From NCBI GenBank assembly GCA_021234155.1, contig JAJEKV010000018.1:17753352-17817351 (forward strand): a stretch of 64,000 nucleotides of DNA. The letters run 5' to 3'. A program made the position numbers and the translations under genes. Position 1 is the stretch's first letter. Each line of letters starts with the position of its first letter. The notes below the pieces were generated by a model, which made no database searches, was not told the DNA's origin, and saw only the letters and a program-made list of their open reading frames with translations. Shown here one piece after another: positions 45,526 through 57,477 of the stretch. The stretch is from Isoetes taiwanensis (taxonomy: Eukaryota; Streptophyta; Lycopodiopsida; Isoetales; Isoetaceae).

Positions 45526-47845
45526 TGAGAAACCATAAAGCTAATGCATAACAAAACAATGCACATATAGAACAAACACACATGTGCTTTACCATGACAT
45601 TTAGCCATGCTAGTTTACTACAATAGCCAACCACATTATAAAATCACGGTAGCCAACCATATTATAAAATCACCCCAAACGAGCACTACATTAAACCACA
45701 TCCACAACCATAATGTTATACCACATGGACAAACCGTACACTTAAACACTATAAGTATACCACATTCATTTACCAATATGTAATACCACTTTGACAAACT
45801 CTACAAAAAGGCCATCTGCAATTACCATGTCATAATACCACCCCAACAAACCTAACAAGAGAACCCATTAGTTTAGCCACATATGGTTTTTAATGATATC
45901 AACCCACAAACACCCAATGGTTTTATGGAATGGTTTTCTAGTCATAACCAAGAAAAAAACCATGTAGTTTTTTAATTTTGGGTGCCTTGTATATAGCCAA
46001 ACTACCCACCATAACCTCTTGCCATCTCTAGAAGTTCATCTTAGTCATATGAGCCTGTGTAAATTCCAACCTTTAAGCCTGAGTATGGAGAACCGCAAAA
46101 GCATCTTGCTTGGGATTGCGGAGTCAGATTGTGGTGATCTGAGAGACTAATTGGCCGTGGGGGTCATTTATATAAATATTTGATTTGGGAAGTCATCTAT
46201 ATTAACACTTGACCTTATTTGTAGGTTTGCTTAGTGTTAAGCATTGGGGACATTAGGGCGGATTTGGGGTCTCAAAATGGCCTCCTATCAGCCATTCCAC
46301 GTCATATTTCCGCTCCTTTTTTCCCATGCCACCTAGGATACCAAAATCTCATCATTACAGATTTACTTGGAATATTCTCCCGGAATAAGGATTTAATTCT
46401 GTTGGTTGTCAGACAGGCTGATGCAACATGTGGCGCTTCTAAAAAGCACTTGCAATATAGCATACCGGCAACTCATGACGGTGTCTTTTGGTTTGTCAGA
46501 TACCAAGCGTGCGTGTCACCGATTCTTGCGTTATTTTCATTTAGAGGCCATGGCCATACAAGCTTCCCCCTTCCACATTTCAAAATTTGAATGTGTAGGT
46601 TGAAGCTTTGTATCGAACTTTCATTTCGAGCCATTGCTCTGCGCCTTTATGGGTGGTTCACATGGAGAAGTTTAGGCCCTCCGTTTGAGAGTCGGCGGAG
46701 TCGACTGATTAAAAATTCAGCGCTGCATCATTTCACGCAAGTTGGATCTTGCAAGGGCTGATTTTCCAAAACGGGCTGAATTTTTTGCCTCAGCCCAAGT
46801 TCGGCCAGGTTTTAAGCCAGCCAGCCAAGTTCGTCCATGTGAACCCAGCATTAACCGGGATCTTTACTTCATCCCAATACAGGCTTCCCGCCCCCTACAA
46901 TTCGAAATTTGAATTTGCTTAATGTATAAAAGCATGGATTGTAGGAGAATGGACTTTTCGATTTCCATATGCACGTTGCAAATTTCAAAACGAGGTTAAT
47001 ACAGGCGTTCGGCTCACCACGGCCGAATTGTCTTTGGGGCATACAAATTGTACACCTTCATTTCGCGCCCGTCGCGATCCACGCAGATATGGAAGCTCCA
47101 AATGATGTGTGGATAAGGATCCAACCCGACTCGCGAATATGCTCCAGTCTTCAATCGCAAAAAAGGAGGTCTAAAAAATAAGAACTTAGACCTCGATGTG
47201 TTGTGTCTTGCAGGCTCAAAAAGTGTCGACATCTAGGCGGATGGCAATTTATATCCATTGGATCCGTTGAGTGGCAAGAAACCGTCATTTCAGGACGTTT
47301 CAAGTTTAGTCCGATTTTGTGGTGACGGTAACTCTGGCCTCCTAGGATATTGTGAGAGATTGAGAGAGGATGAAGGCATTCGGAATCGAATACAGTTCCT
47401 TGAGATGAGCTGCATCCGATAAGGAAGGGGAAATGTCCGTGAAGATGCTAATAAATGACATTATACTTTGCAATGCGAAGGGTTTGTACATTCTTGAAGT
47501 ACAAAGGTATATGGTGTTTGTGTTTAGATACCTCTAATACAAGAAGTCTTTGACTACTTTTAACAATAGATTCCTTTAAAAATCTATTGCTATAACCATC
47601 ATTCAATTAAATTGGGATTATGTCTTAATTTTGGGATAAATTTTATATTGCACTTATTTAGTAACTTTGTTAAATTCACTTTTTTAGTAACTTTGTTGCC
47701 CTTAGACTAGAATAGACGTTAACATATAATCACACACGGGAATATAAACTCACACCTTAACTTCAAATTACAAAATCATATATCATGGAACTCAAGTAGT
47801 ACACAACTTTTATTAACTGTAGAAAAGATACATAGTAACTGTTTT
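45526..47845. other. Non-coding stretch with degenerate AT repeats
   Basis: At 45600-45900, phrases such as GCCAACCA(C/T)ATTATAAAATCAC and ACCACAT recur irregularly, related in reverse to the 33.5 and 35.7 kb repeats. From 46.0 to 47.8 kb no gene is recognised. Starting at 47594 is a 32-base sequence that recurs as an exact reverse complement at 63367. Confidence 0.35.
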
Positions 47846-50824
47846 TCATTTTTCCACTAGCATCCCCAAGGATATGAGAACCTTATTCCTTACATCCTGA
47901 GGTATTGTAACTCTCGCTGTTTTACTAGGAATAGTTTTTGGAGTCCACGAGTACAATACGGTTTCAATGTCTAGCCAAAGATCAGGATCACTTGGACTTT
48001 TCCTCCACCTCTTTGTCCAACAATCTGAATATCTTTCTTTATCGGTGACATTACTCAACTGATGTACTGGACACCACCATTCCACGCGCACCTTATTGAA
48101 GTTAACATCACCTTCTTCTTTGCAAATATCCGAGATAGTCCATCCCAACCACACTGGATAGGTCTCTAGATCTGCTGGTTTTACTACTACAAATTGGTGG
48201 CACTCCATGTCAGTAGAAGGTTCATAACAATCCATGCCTAGATATTTTGGCCTATCCTTCTTAGGACCAACATAGTGTTTATCAGATTGAGGAGGAGCAT
48301 ATGCCTTCACAATGCTACTAATGGTACCATCATCTTCGTCAGCACCAGCTAATGTTTTCCACTTACTTTTAGGGAACCACCCTTCTTTCAGCTCTTCTGA
48401 GGATGTGTCTACCTCATCCAACAAGTTGATCACCTTCTTCCAATAATCTATCAATGCACGATTAGTCTCATCTGAATTAGTTTGCTAATGCTTGATGTAG
48501 TCATTGATGCCATCCTTAGTCAATCCCAATTGCTTGACTTCTTCAGTTGGTTTTAGAGCTTTTGGTTGACCAGGAGGTATCATAGGCTTGCCATTTGCAT
48601 CCATGTGCCAAATTTCTGCCCCACCTCTCCACTTCTCCTCTGAAGGTCTCATTTTCCATTGCATGATTGGAATCCCTTCTCTCACCCAAAAAGTGAATTG
48701 AAGAGGTCTAGAATGACCTTCCATGTCGAGAGCATAACCATCCACAAAACTCTTCCAATCGGGCACTTCTTCTATGATAGATCCTATAGGAGATGGATTT
48801 GTACATCCATGAAATATTTCCAATAGCCAGGAAAGTTGGTAAGGAATGTCATTGTCTCAATACATGACTATATTTTCCAAACAATGCATCCACATCCTCA
48901 TGAGTATGTCAGGGCATTAGGAACCCCAAATTGACTCTTTCAAAAATACCCACAAATTTGTTAAATAGGATAGGAAAGAAAACATCCACTGTTCTTATTT
49001 TGACCAGCACAATTATCTAGTTGCAAGAGGAGCTTTTTGGGCAGATCTCGAGGTTTAGCACGAGATGTTGAAGCTCCAACATGTTCATTAGGTCCATTCC
49101 TCCTAAATCTTGCCTTGCTAAACTTTTCAATACTATTAGGGGTTCCATCCAACAATGCACTATGTAGTGCCCGGCTAGTCAGAGGGATCCCTGTAGGTGA
49201 CCATTGTAACCCTTCTCATAGTTTCTTAAACACCTCATGATACTCCCAATGTGAAAATCTGGACCATCACTCCACAACTCTAAACTGAAATGGCCATAAT
49301 AGGGTCCTGAGACCGCCCATGCAATATTGCCCCAGTCATTGAAATCTGCAAAGGGTATGATCTTCCACATGACTTAGAAATGTACTTGAATTGTGGAAGA
49401 CAAGTCTTCTGTTGGTCCATTTTATCATGTATACTACATAGATAGTTATTAGGTTCCATTGCGGATAAGGTCCTCCACATCCAATAAGTTGATCTACATG
49501 ATAGTTGATCCCGTCATATGGTCCTTCATATGTTCCCTTATCTTTGCCCTTAGACTTGGTTGCAGAGTCTTATCTAGTGTCTCCTTCAACTTAGCACATA
49601 CATTGCACTTGGCAAAGTTGTTTGAAGTTGCTATGGTCACATGCTTGAAATGCTTATTCCATAGCCTACTAAAACTGGGCTAGGATATAGAGGCCACTCC
49701 AAGTTCCCGAAGCAATGCATTTATTTCCTCTAATATGCTATTCTGGGTACAATGGGATGGCAATCTCTTTTCAACAATAACTCTACCCCTGTTCATCCTT
49801 CTTACTCTTATGTGGCATGTTTTTGCGCATTGAAATCCACATATCTTTCAAATATTTCCTTTGCAGCTATAGTGCTTTGAGGTAGGCCTTACCGGGCCGG
49901 TGTTCCCATGCAATGCAATTTTACTACCATTTTCATGTCTCTTTTTGCGGTTGTGCCAAGAAGAGGTTGGAATTCCATGTATAGCCATCCATGCTTTTGA
50001 ACATATCCACTTTCCATTCAATGGGAATCTTTTCTTCTTTGATCTTTCATCCCTGAATTGCATGGCCAAATATGGTGTACATGAAATTCCTCCTGCTATC
50101 ACACTTATGTTCCTGATATGTAGCTCTTGCTCCCACCAACTCCTCTATTGTGAACATTCTAACACAAGAAGCCCAACAACATTCACCTCCTCTAACCTTC
50201 ATCATAGCTTCGGAGAACAATCATAATCGACTTGCATCTTTTGGTGGGATAATGTTTGAAAGTTGGAAGTGGCCTCTTGCTATCTTGTGTGAACATTGTT
50301 GACAATGGTTCTACATCTATAGGAAACGTGTAGTTCCCCTCCAGTTGAATACTGTCCCTAGGCCATGCAACAATAGTTGGAACCTCTAGTTGCTTCACAC
50401 AAGCTAGGCATTCTTGTTTGCCTGAACCCTTTTCCTTCCAATTGTCATATAATTTTGAGATTGCCACACCTAACCTGTCCTCCCCTAATCTTTCATCATT
50501 CACTGCATTGATAGGATCTGCTAGAACAATAATCCCTTCTCCCATGCCTCCTCTGTTGCATGCATGCAGGATCTTGACCTTTTTGTTTTTCCAATCAACC
50601 CGAGTATAAAGTACAATTTCCTTTCCTTTGGCATCATCCTTTTCATTTGAGGTCTTTTCCTTTCCTTTGCCATCATCAACATCATTTGTAGTCTTTTCCT
50701 TTCCTTTGCCATCATCAACATCATTTGAGGTATTTTCCTTTCCTTGACCATCATGTTCATTAGTTGGGGATTTTTCCTTGCCTTGATCAGCATCATTGGG
50801 GGCTTTTTTTTTAGCATTTTGCAT
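47846..50824 (-). pseudogene. DUF7869-type gene, nearly full length but broken (copy 2)
   Basis: Read leftwards. The N terminus (50824 down) has four imperfect DDGKGKEKTSNDV-type repeats, then an unassigned domain ending RRSYDEG-like at 50192. A zinc-ribbon-like block FPLNGKWICSKAWMAIHGIP is at about 50025-49965. AKCNVCAKLKETLDKT is at about 49610-49560. IHDKMDQQKTCLPQF and GAILHG follow at about 49440-49330. GHFSLELWSDGPDFHIGSI is at about 49295-49240. LLLQLDNCAGQNKN is at about 49033-48992. HTHEDVDALFG is at about 48910-48880. VPDWKSFVDGYAL comes next, and the C terminus from 48454 to 47846, with CWTKRWRKSPSDPDLWLDIE. Motifs match the DUF7869 family as I know it. In-frame stops (for example before PSFSRLW and before INLLDVED) and frame changes break it. 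Function unknown; likely a mobile or selfish gene family in this genome. Confidence 0.7.
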
Positions 50825-51290
50825 GCCATTGACCTAGAATGCATAAAAACATATAGTAAGTTAGCATATCCAAATAACCTCTCACTAACATGTTCATAAA
50901 TGAAAGCCTCATATATGTCTTATTCTATTTGATCATTCTATTTATATAAATGGGATTCCCCAAGTTATTTTCCTCAACATTATATATAAATAAAACCCTC
51001 TACTTATAACCTTCTAACTTTTATCCTATAATAACCTTAGCAACAACTTTTAAGGTTATTAATTATAGGTTAGCAGTTTTAAGGTTAAGAAGTTTATTAT
51101 AGGTTATTATAGGTTAGAAATTTTAAGGTTGGAAAGTTATTGTAGGTTAAAAGTTTTAAGGTTAGAACTAAGTTTTAAGGTCACTAACTTAACTATTAAC
51201 TTATAACTTTTAAACTATTAACTTATAACTTATAACTTAACTTCTAAACTTTTAAAGTCACGGTCCTTAAAACAAAAAATCTTTGTAATA
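50825..51290. repeat. AT-rich stretch with TTTTAAGGTTA repeats
   Basis: Between about 51040 and 51270, phrases TTTTAAGGTTA, TTATAGGTTA and AACTTATAACTT recur irregularly, a degenerate low-complexity repeat. Confidence 0.5.
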
Positions 51291-51888
51291 AATTTTCGCG
51301 GCAGTGATGATTGCGCGGTACGAAAATTTGAAGGCAGTTATTAATATGCAGTTAGCTCTCACTTTCGAACTTGCTCTCACTTTCGAAGGCGCTTCTATTC
51401 CAGTTCCAGGCGCTTCGAGGCGCTTCCAATCTCGCTTCCAATTCCAGGCGCTTCCAAACTCGCTTCCAATTCGAGGCGCTTCTCGGCTTCTATCTGCTTT
51501 TTATCTCCTTTTATCTATGTTTTCGAGCTTTTCGGCTCAAAGGTGTTTTCACCAGTACTGTTTTCAAAAGGTTTACCTTGGTTTTCGGCTCGAAGGTGTT
51601 TTCGGCTCAAAGGTTTGTAGGCTTTTTTGGCGTTTCTGGCTTTTTTCTGGCTTTTTTGGCGTTTCGGCTCTCTAACATGTTTCTCTAACATGTTTTCTGG
51701 TTTTTTGTTTTTGTGTTAAAGCTTCTCGGCTTCTCGGCTTCTCGGTTTGCTTCTTCTCGGCTTCTTAAGGTTCAAATCATCTGCTATTGTCTTCTCGAAT
51801 CAAATCAACTTTGGTTTTCGATTTTTTGGTTTCGGCTCAAAGGCAAAGGCTCAATTCTCGGGTACAGAACACAAAATAGGTTAGTATT
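51291..51888 (+). other. Possible 5' exon or leader before the 139-aa ORF
   Basis: AAATTTTCG at about 51290 and CGAAAATTT at about 51321 form a small inverted repeat around GCGG...CCGC-like bases. Then comes a TTCGAGGCGCTTCCAATTC-rich stretch with GCTTCTCGGCTTCTCGG repeats. AAATAG/GTTAGT at 51888 is donor-like. The open frames here have no recognisable domain and are probably not coding. Confidence 0.2.
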
Positions 51889-51944
51889 TCTGGCTTAGAC
51901 TTTTACATGCATCAGTCCTAAACTGCCCTAGCACCTTCATATAT

Positions 51945-52230
51945 AGATCCTGCTCTATGATCTTGTTCTGTGAGCTTGCCTATATGATCTGCTCTTATTC
52001 TATTTCACTAGCTCTTCCTCTATCTGTTCTAATTAATGATCTAAAATAATGAAGTAAATAATGATCTGTGATCTATCTGCTCTATGATCTTGCTCTATGA
52101 TCTATGATCTATGATCTATGATCTATCTGCTCTATGATCTATGATCTATGATCTATCTGCTCTATGATCTATGATCTATCTACTGTATGATCTATCTGCT
52201 CTATGATCTTGCTTATATGATTTTCCTGTA
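51945..52230 (+). repeat. CTATGATCTATCTGCT minisatellite
   Basis: Repeats of CTATGATCTATGATCTATCTG and variants with TTGCTCTATGATC fill this stretch. Looser echoes of TCTTATTCTATTTCACTAGC occur on both sides (51989 and 52238). Confidence 0.8.
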
Positions 52231-52458
52231 TCTGCTCTTATTCTATTTCACTAGCTCTTCCTCTATCTGCTCTAAATAATGAACTAAAACAATGAACTAA
52301 ATATTGAACTAAACAAGGAGTTTAATTATTATATATCTGCTCTATCTGCCTTCATTCTATTCTATTATATTCTACTGCCTTCATATTCACTGGCTTCATA
52401 TTTTGAATTCTGCATTCTGCATTATGCATTCTGTTAGAATAATATGTTAGAATGGGAG

Positions 52459-52636
52459 AAATCGCGCTTGGCGCATTTCTATTTTTAGGTTCCGAATTTC
52501 TACTAGGTTAATCAAAGCGCGCCAGGCGTGTTTTTAGTTTGGCTTTTCTATTCCACCACGGCTCCATACAAATCGCGCCAGGCGCGTTTAAAATAGATCT
52601 GTGAAAAAAACAAAGCAAACGCGCCTGGCGCGTTTT
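52459..52636. repeat. Four copies of the AAATCGCGCCAGGCGCGTTT palindrome
   Basis: Copies: AAATCGCGCTTGGCGCATTT (52459-52478), AAAGCGCGCCAGGCGTGTTT (about 52514-52533), AATCGCGCCAGGCGCGTTTA (52571-52590) and AACGCGCCTGGCGCGTTTT (about 52618-52636). They lie in the AT-rich spacer before the 139-aa ORF; a fifth follows it at 53149-53168. See findings. Confidence 0.85.
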
Positions 52637-52717
52637 GAATTATGTATGTTCAAAATCGTTTTACGGGGAGAGTAATATATCATTTGCTAATTACTTAATT
52701 TCTCTCGTTCTAGTGCC

Positions 52718-53137
52718 ATGGATTTTCCTTATGAATGGACACTGGCTGATCCTAGTTCAAATACACTGGCTGGTTCTAGTTTAAATACACTTCCCCTGGA
52801 CGACCATCAACTCTGGACCCTGTACAAGATATTACTTGATTGTGCTGTTCAAAACGTTCAAAGAGAGTTGGAGAATCCATTCGACAGTCTGTATCAGGGG
52901 CCATGGGAACACTTCCATCGCATCTCACGGACATATCGGCTCCTCATGCTCTTAGTAAGGCTCATGCCAACAAATAAGTACGAGGATTTGATTTATAGTA
53001 TCAAGGATCGATACAACACTCTGGTTTGGAGACTCGACATTCGCAGGGAAGATGAGGATCCTGTCATATCAGAGTGGTTCAGGTGGGACTTTTTGCGGTA
53101 TTGGGCCGATGAATTGGGGCTATGTGACATATTGTAG
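52718..53137 (+). CDS. Uncharacterised 139-aa protein
   Basis: An uninterrupted frame begins ATG GAT TTT CC in a good context (GTGCCATGG). It is preceded by CTCTCGTTCTAG, an acceptor-like sequence, so it may be the last exon of a longer gene. The protein is acidic and rich in W, L, Y and D: MDFPYEWTLADPSSNTLAGS, then a short duplication (SSNTLAGSSLNTL), DHQLWTLYKILLDCAVQNVQ, YRLLMLLVRLMPTNKYEDLI and SEWFRWDFLRYWADELGLCD. It is predicted mainly helical, with no signal peptide or membrane segment. I recognise no family. GCGC palindromes flank it on both sides, as with the exon blocks at 57-62 kb. Confidence 0.45.
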   Translation: MDFPYEWTLADPSSNTLAGSSLNTLPLDDHQLWTLYKILLDCAVQNVQRELENPFDSLYQGPWEHFHRISRTYRLLMLLVRLMPTNKYEDLIYSIKDRYNTLVWRLDIRREDEDPVISEWFRWDFLRYWADELGLCDIL

Positions 53138-53292
53138 AGATAGAAAGAACTCGCGCCTGGCGCAATTTTGCACTATATTTTTATGTCATTTAGTTTATTA
53201 TGTTTTTTTATATGCAATGTCGAAAACATTGAATCCTTTGATGCCCTCCAGCCAGTATGACCAACCCCAAGAAACTACATATTTTCATTAAT

Positions 53293-56200
53293 GTGACGAT
53301 CCAGGGGAATATACGCCATAAATACGTATATTCCTGGATCCGTCACTATACAAGTCTATCCTTATAGCCTTGTATACCATAGATTGTGGCACTAGGGGGC
53401 ATGGCCAAGTTATTCTCATAACTTAGCCAACCATAGGGTAAGACCATTATCCACGTGGCCTTAACCTATTGGGCACCCGCCACACAGGACTCACCCGATT
53501 GGTGCCACGTGGCATCCTAGGTGGACCTAACTTATATAGGCCTAAACCCTAACCCTAGGCCTCTTTCCAGCCCTAGCACCCAGAGACTCATCTACTCGTT
53601 CGAAACCCCGTTTCGAACATCGCTTGCTGTGGCATAGGCGGTGCAGTGACCCAGCGAGGTAGACTCGTTCTTGGAGCAAAGAGCAGCATCACGTGAGCGA
53701 AGACCATGGAGGCACCTGCGGATCTGGAGGGAGAGCCGAGAGCGGTATGTAGGATAGTAGTTGTGTTAGCTTATGCGGAATTAGCATTCCGGATATGCTA
53801 GTATCTTGTATCTAGAGTAGAGCCATCCTAGAACATTATTCAACATCTTGAACCCTAATCAATGAACCCTAACCATTAGTTAGATTTGTATGATTAGGTT
53901 AAGATGTTCTTCTTATGATTATTCTCATGATATGATGATTATGTGATGTTGGTTGATCATGTTTGCTCCTCTTGTATTGGGAAGGGGGGTAGAGACCTAG
54001 AGCCATATGTAGTACTAGTAATGGTGGTTCTTTGGGCATAAGTTAAGGAATCTGTGTGACTTTAAAACCTATTCAGCTCGATTCTTTTTCAAAATCTAAT
54101 ATAATTTTCCTTTTTCCCCCCTCTCTTTTTCCTTTTTACTTTTCTTTTTCCCATAGACTTTTAACCTTTTTCTTATTTTCCTTACCCTTTTTCTCCTTTT
54201 CTCACCTTTTACTTCTTACCCTTCTCACGGTGCTCTTTTTCCTTTCCCTTTCCCCTCACCTATTTCTATTCCTTTTCTATTTCCTTTTATCTTTCCCTTT
54301 TTCCTTTTCTCCGTCCTTTCCTTTTTCCTCTTACCTTTCTTTTATTCCTTTTCCCTTTTCCCTTTTCATCGCTTTTTTCCTTTTCCCTTCCCTTTTCCTT
54401 TTCCCTTTTCCCTTTTCCCTTTTCCCTTTCATCGTTTTTTCCTTTTCCCTTCCCCTCTTCCTTTTTCCCTTTTCCCTTTCATCGTTTGTCCTTTTTCCCT
54501 TCCCTTTTCCTTTTTCCTTTTTTCCTTTCATCTTTTTTCCTTTTCCCCTTCCCCTTTAGTTTCCCTTTTTCCCTTTTCTCTTTCGCGTTTTTTTCTTTTC
54601 CCTTCCCTTTTTTCCTTTTTCCCTTTTCCTTTTCCTTTTCCCTTTCATCATTTTTCCTTTTCCCTTCCTTTTTCCTTTTCCCTTTTCCCTTTCATCGTTT
54701 TTCTTTTTCCCTTCCCCTTTTTCCTTTTCCCTTTTCCTTTTCCGTTTTCCTTTTCCCTTTCATCTTTTTTCCTTTTCCCTTCCCCTTTTTCTTTTCCTTT
54801 TCCCTTTCATCGCTTTCCTTCCTTTTTCCCTTTTCCCTTTTCATTGTTTTTTTTTTCTTTTCCTTTTTCCTTTCATCGTTTTCCCTTTTCCTTTTTTTCC
54901 TTTTCCCTTTCATTGTTTTCCTTTTCCCTTTCCCTTTCCCTTTTTCTTTTCCCTTTCCCTTTTCCCCTTTCATCGTTTTTCCTTTTCCTTCCCCTTTCCT
55001 TTTTTCCCTTTTCCTTTGCCTTTTTCCTTTTATCGCTTTTTCCTTTTCCCTTCCCCTTTTCCGTTTCCCTTTTCCCTTTTCCCTTTCATCGTTTTCCTTT
55101 TCCCTTCCCCTTTTCCGTTTCCCTTTTCCCTTTTCTCTTTCCATCGCTTTTTCCTTTTCCCTTCCTTTTCCCTTTTATCATTTTTCCTTTTCCTTCCCCT
55201 TTTCCCCTTTTTTTTTTTCCCTTTCATCGTTTTCCTTTTCCCTTCCCCTTTTCCTTTTCCCTTTTCCCTTTCATCGTTTTTCCTTTTCCTTCCCCTTTTC
55301 CTTTTCCCTTTTTCCCTTTCATCTTTTCCCCTTTCCCTTCCCTTTCCTTTTGTTTTTTCGCTTTCATCGTTTTCCCTTTTCCTTTTTCCCTTTTCCCTTT
55401 CATAGTTTTTTCCTTTTCCCTTTTCCTTTTCCTTTTTCCTTTTCCCTTTTCCCTTTCATCATTTTTCCTTTTCCCTTCCCTTTTCCTTTTTCCCTTTTCC
55501 CTTTCCTTTTTCCTTTTCCCTTTCATATTGAAGCCATAGTCAAGATGAAATTTTAGTTGAAGACACGCACACATCATCTCCACCATTGGTCAATCAAATC
55601 CTCGACCGTCCGATTTAGGGGACCGTTCACAACGGACAAACGGTATAATTTTATAATATAAGATGCTCCTAGATTAGACCCCTTAGTTCCTATTAGTTGC
55701 GGCCTGTGCATAGGAGCCCACCAGGCTATCGAGGCTATGATATGACTCAGCACCACATAACGGGGCTAGAGGGAATGTGGAGGGAGGATCCCCGCCGAGT
55801 GGGGGCCGGGGGATCCCATAGTGGGCTAGGCTTATGGTCTGGTCACCTGGGGGCCGAGCATGGGTGGAACACCTCTGGGGCAATGGTGCCGCCCACGCCT
55901 CGAGAGCTACAAGTGTTGGATTGGCTCTCGTTTTGGGGGGTTAAGTCGGGTACGAATCGTGTGTCGTCACGATTCTCTAGTCGCCCACGGAACCTCTAGA
56001 TCCTGGGAAGGGGAGATGCAACCCCTCCTACCTCGTCCGGACCGGGGAGATGCAACCACGGGTAGTCCCAGGGGTGATACCCGGATAGGATGCGTGTCAG
56101 GAAGGCTAGAGTCCCTGCCAGAGCCTGACTTAGCCTATCTGCAAAGTATGCACAGGAGGGGCGGATGGAGTGGTCAACCCTAGCCGTTGTTCTATGCCAG

Positions 56201-56576
56201 CCCTCGCCATTGCCATGACTCGGTCTACTCTATCTTGAGACCTAGCCGGTCAGTCATCCTCCTTATGAGTCTGAGCCTGGGTAGGAGCTCTCATGTTTTA
56301 TGGTTTGTGTTTATCATCTTTGTATTGATATATGTGGGATGCACTACCCTTCGAGGTAGTATTGATATGTTTGATGCTAGTTCTGACGTGTTATAAACCT
56401 GGCATTATAGGAGCCCATAGGGGAAGGGCGCGCAAGACACCTTCGTGTTCCCTCCCCGCACTAGGGGTCACCTCGGAGTGCGGGGTAGACGAAGGGCCCA
56501 TGCGGTTGTTGAGCCGGACGGGGGATTTCCTGCCGGGTGTACGGCTGGGCGCCGTATGTTTAGCAGGGAGCGTCAC
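53293..56576 (+). mobile_element. 3.3-kb copy of the GTGACG-TIR element with internal expansion
   Basis: It begins GTGACGATCC and ends GGGAGCGTCAC. Flanks TCATTAAT (53285-53292) and AAATTAAT (56577-56584) match at 6 of 8 positions, an eroded 8-bp target duplication. Both ends and most of the interior (TGTATTGGGAAGGGGGG, GCTCCTAGATTAGACCCCTT, the GGGCGCCGTATG end) match the reverse complement of 21921-23562. The extra 1.6 kb here is a single insertion at about 54024-55660 that contains the polypyrimidine minisatellite. No transposase frame is seen. Confidence 0.75.
54095..55530 (+). repeat. 1.4-kb polypyrimidine minisatellite (TTTTCC / TTTCATCG)
   Basis: The plus strand is almost purely C and T for more than 1.4 kb. 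Blocks of TTTTCCCTTTTCC are punctuated about 23 times by TTTCATCG or a variant, at 30-65-base spacing, giving a higher-order unit. Long frames of S, F, L and P on the plus strand and K, G, R and E on the minus strand are by-products of the repeat, not genes. Confidence 0.95.
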
Positions 56577-56584
56577 AAATTAAT

Positions 56585-57477
56585 GTGTAGTTTCATGGGG
56601 TTGATATGACTGGCTAAAGAACATCACAGAATTCAAAATTCACAACATCACGCAGATGTTATGATATATTCATTTCTTTTTTGAATATCCAAATATACAT
56701 ACCTTTTTCAGACGTTCCTTTGGCCATGCTACAAATGTGCCACGCTTTCACCAGCTGTATATCGCTAAGGAGGGATGTCTTCTTGGAAGAGCCTCATCTT
56801 AAAGTAATTGCAGGTTTATAATGGAAATCTTACGGCTTGTTTCCAAAGAGGAACACCATGACACATAGAACTTGGATTCAGATCTTTGATTTTACATAAG
56901 CCTACTCGGCGCTTCAAGTTTCTTTGTTAAAAGATAGCATTCTTCTCACAGCGATAAAGAAAACGAATGCATTGGAAAAAAATAGAGGGCGAAAAATAGA
57001 GAACAAGAGAATGGAATCATACTCACCGACATCGAATGGGATTGAAGGCGGCTCGATCGAATGGGATGAAAGGGCGAATGGGATTGAAGGCGTTCTGGGG
57101 TGTAAAGCGGATCTTGGAAGCTAAAGCACCGATGAAAAAGTCATAATTGTTCATGGGCCTCCTTTTGCCTTCCGATAGTAACAAGGAATGATCTTGCACC
57201 TAAAGCACTCGATAGTATGGTGCCGATTAGGTGGTAGTAGATTGCCACATATGCATTTCTTGAAATTAATAATTAATTGTTATCTTGAAATTGCACTAAA
57301 AAAAAAAAACACAATTTAAATTTGTAAATGGCGGGACGGGCGGTTAATTAAAGGCGGTATAAATTTAAAAGGGCCTTGAATTTGAATTTCATTTGTAAAT
57401 TTGGCGGCCTAGATTATGAGCATACATATAAGTTTAAACCAAAACCCCAGTCTCATATTATCCGCACTTGCAGTTCT
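56585..57477. promoter_or_regulatory. Spacer with TATA-like sequence before the 57.5-kb gene
   Basis: TATAAATT at 57358-57365 lies about 115 bases before the ATG at 57478 and could be its core promoter. GAATGGGATTGAAGGCG is repeated nearby (57036 and 57077). Otherwise nothing coding. Confidence 0.35.

Noticed and set aside
46234-46603. 118-codon frame on the plus strand
   Set aside because: No domain, no codon pattern and an overlapping frame of similar length; probably chance.
54056-55586. Long frames of up to 356 residues on both strands in the pyrimidine tract
   Set aside because: They consist only of S/F/L/P or K/G/R/E and follow from the TTTTCC repeat lacking stop codons. No gene signal.
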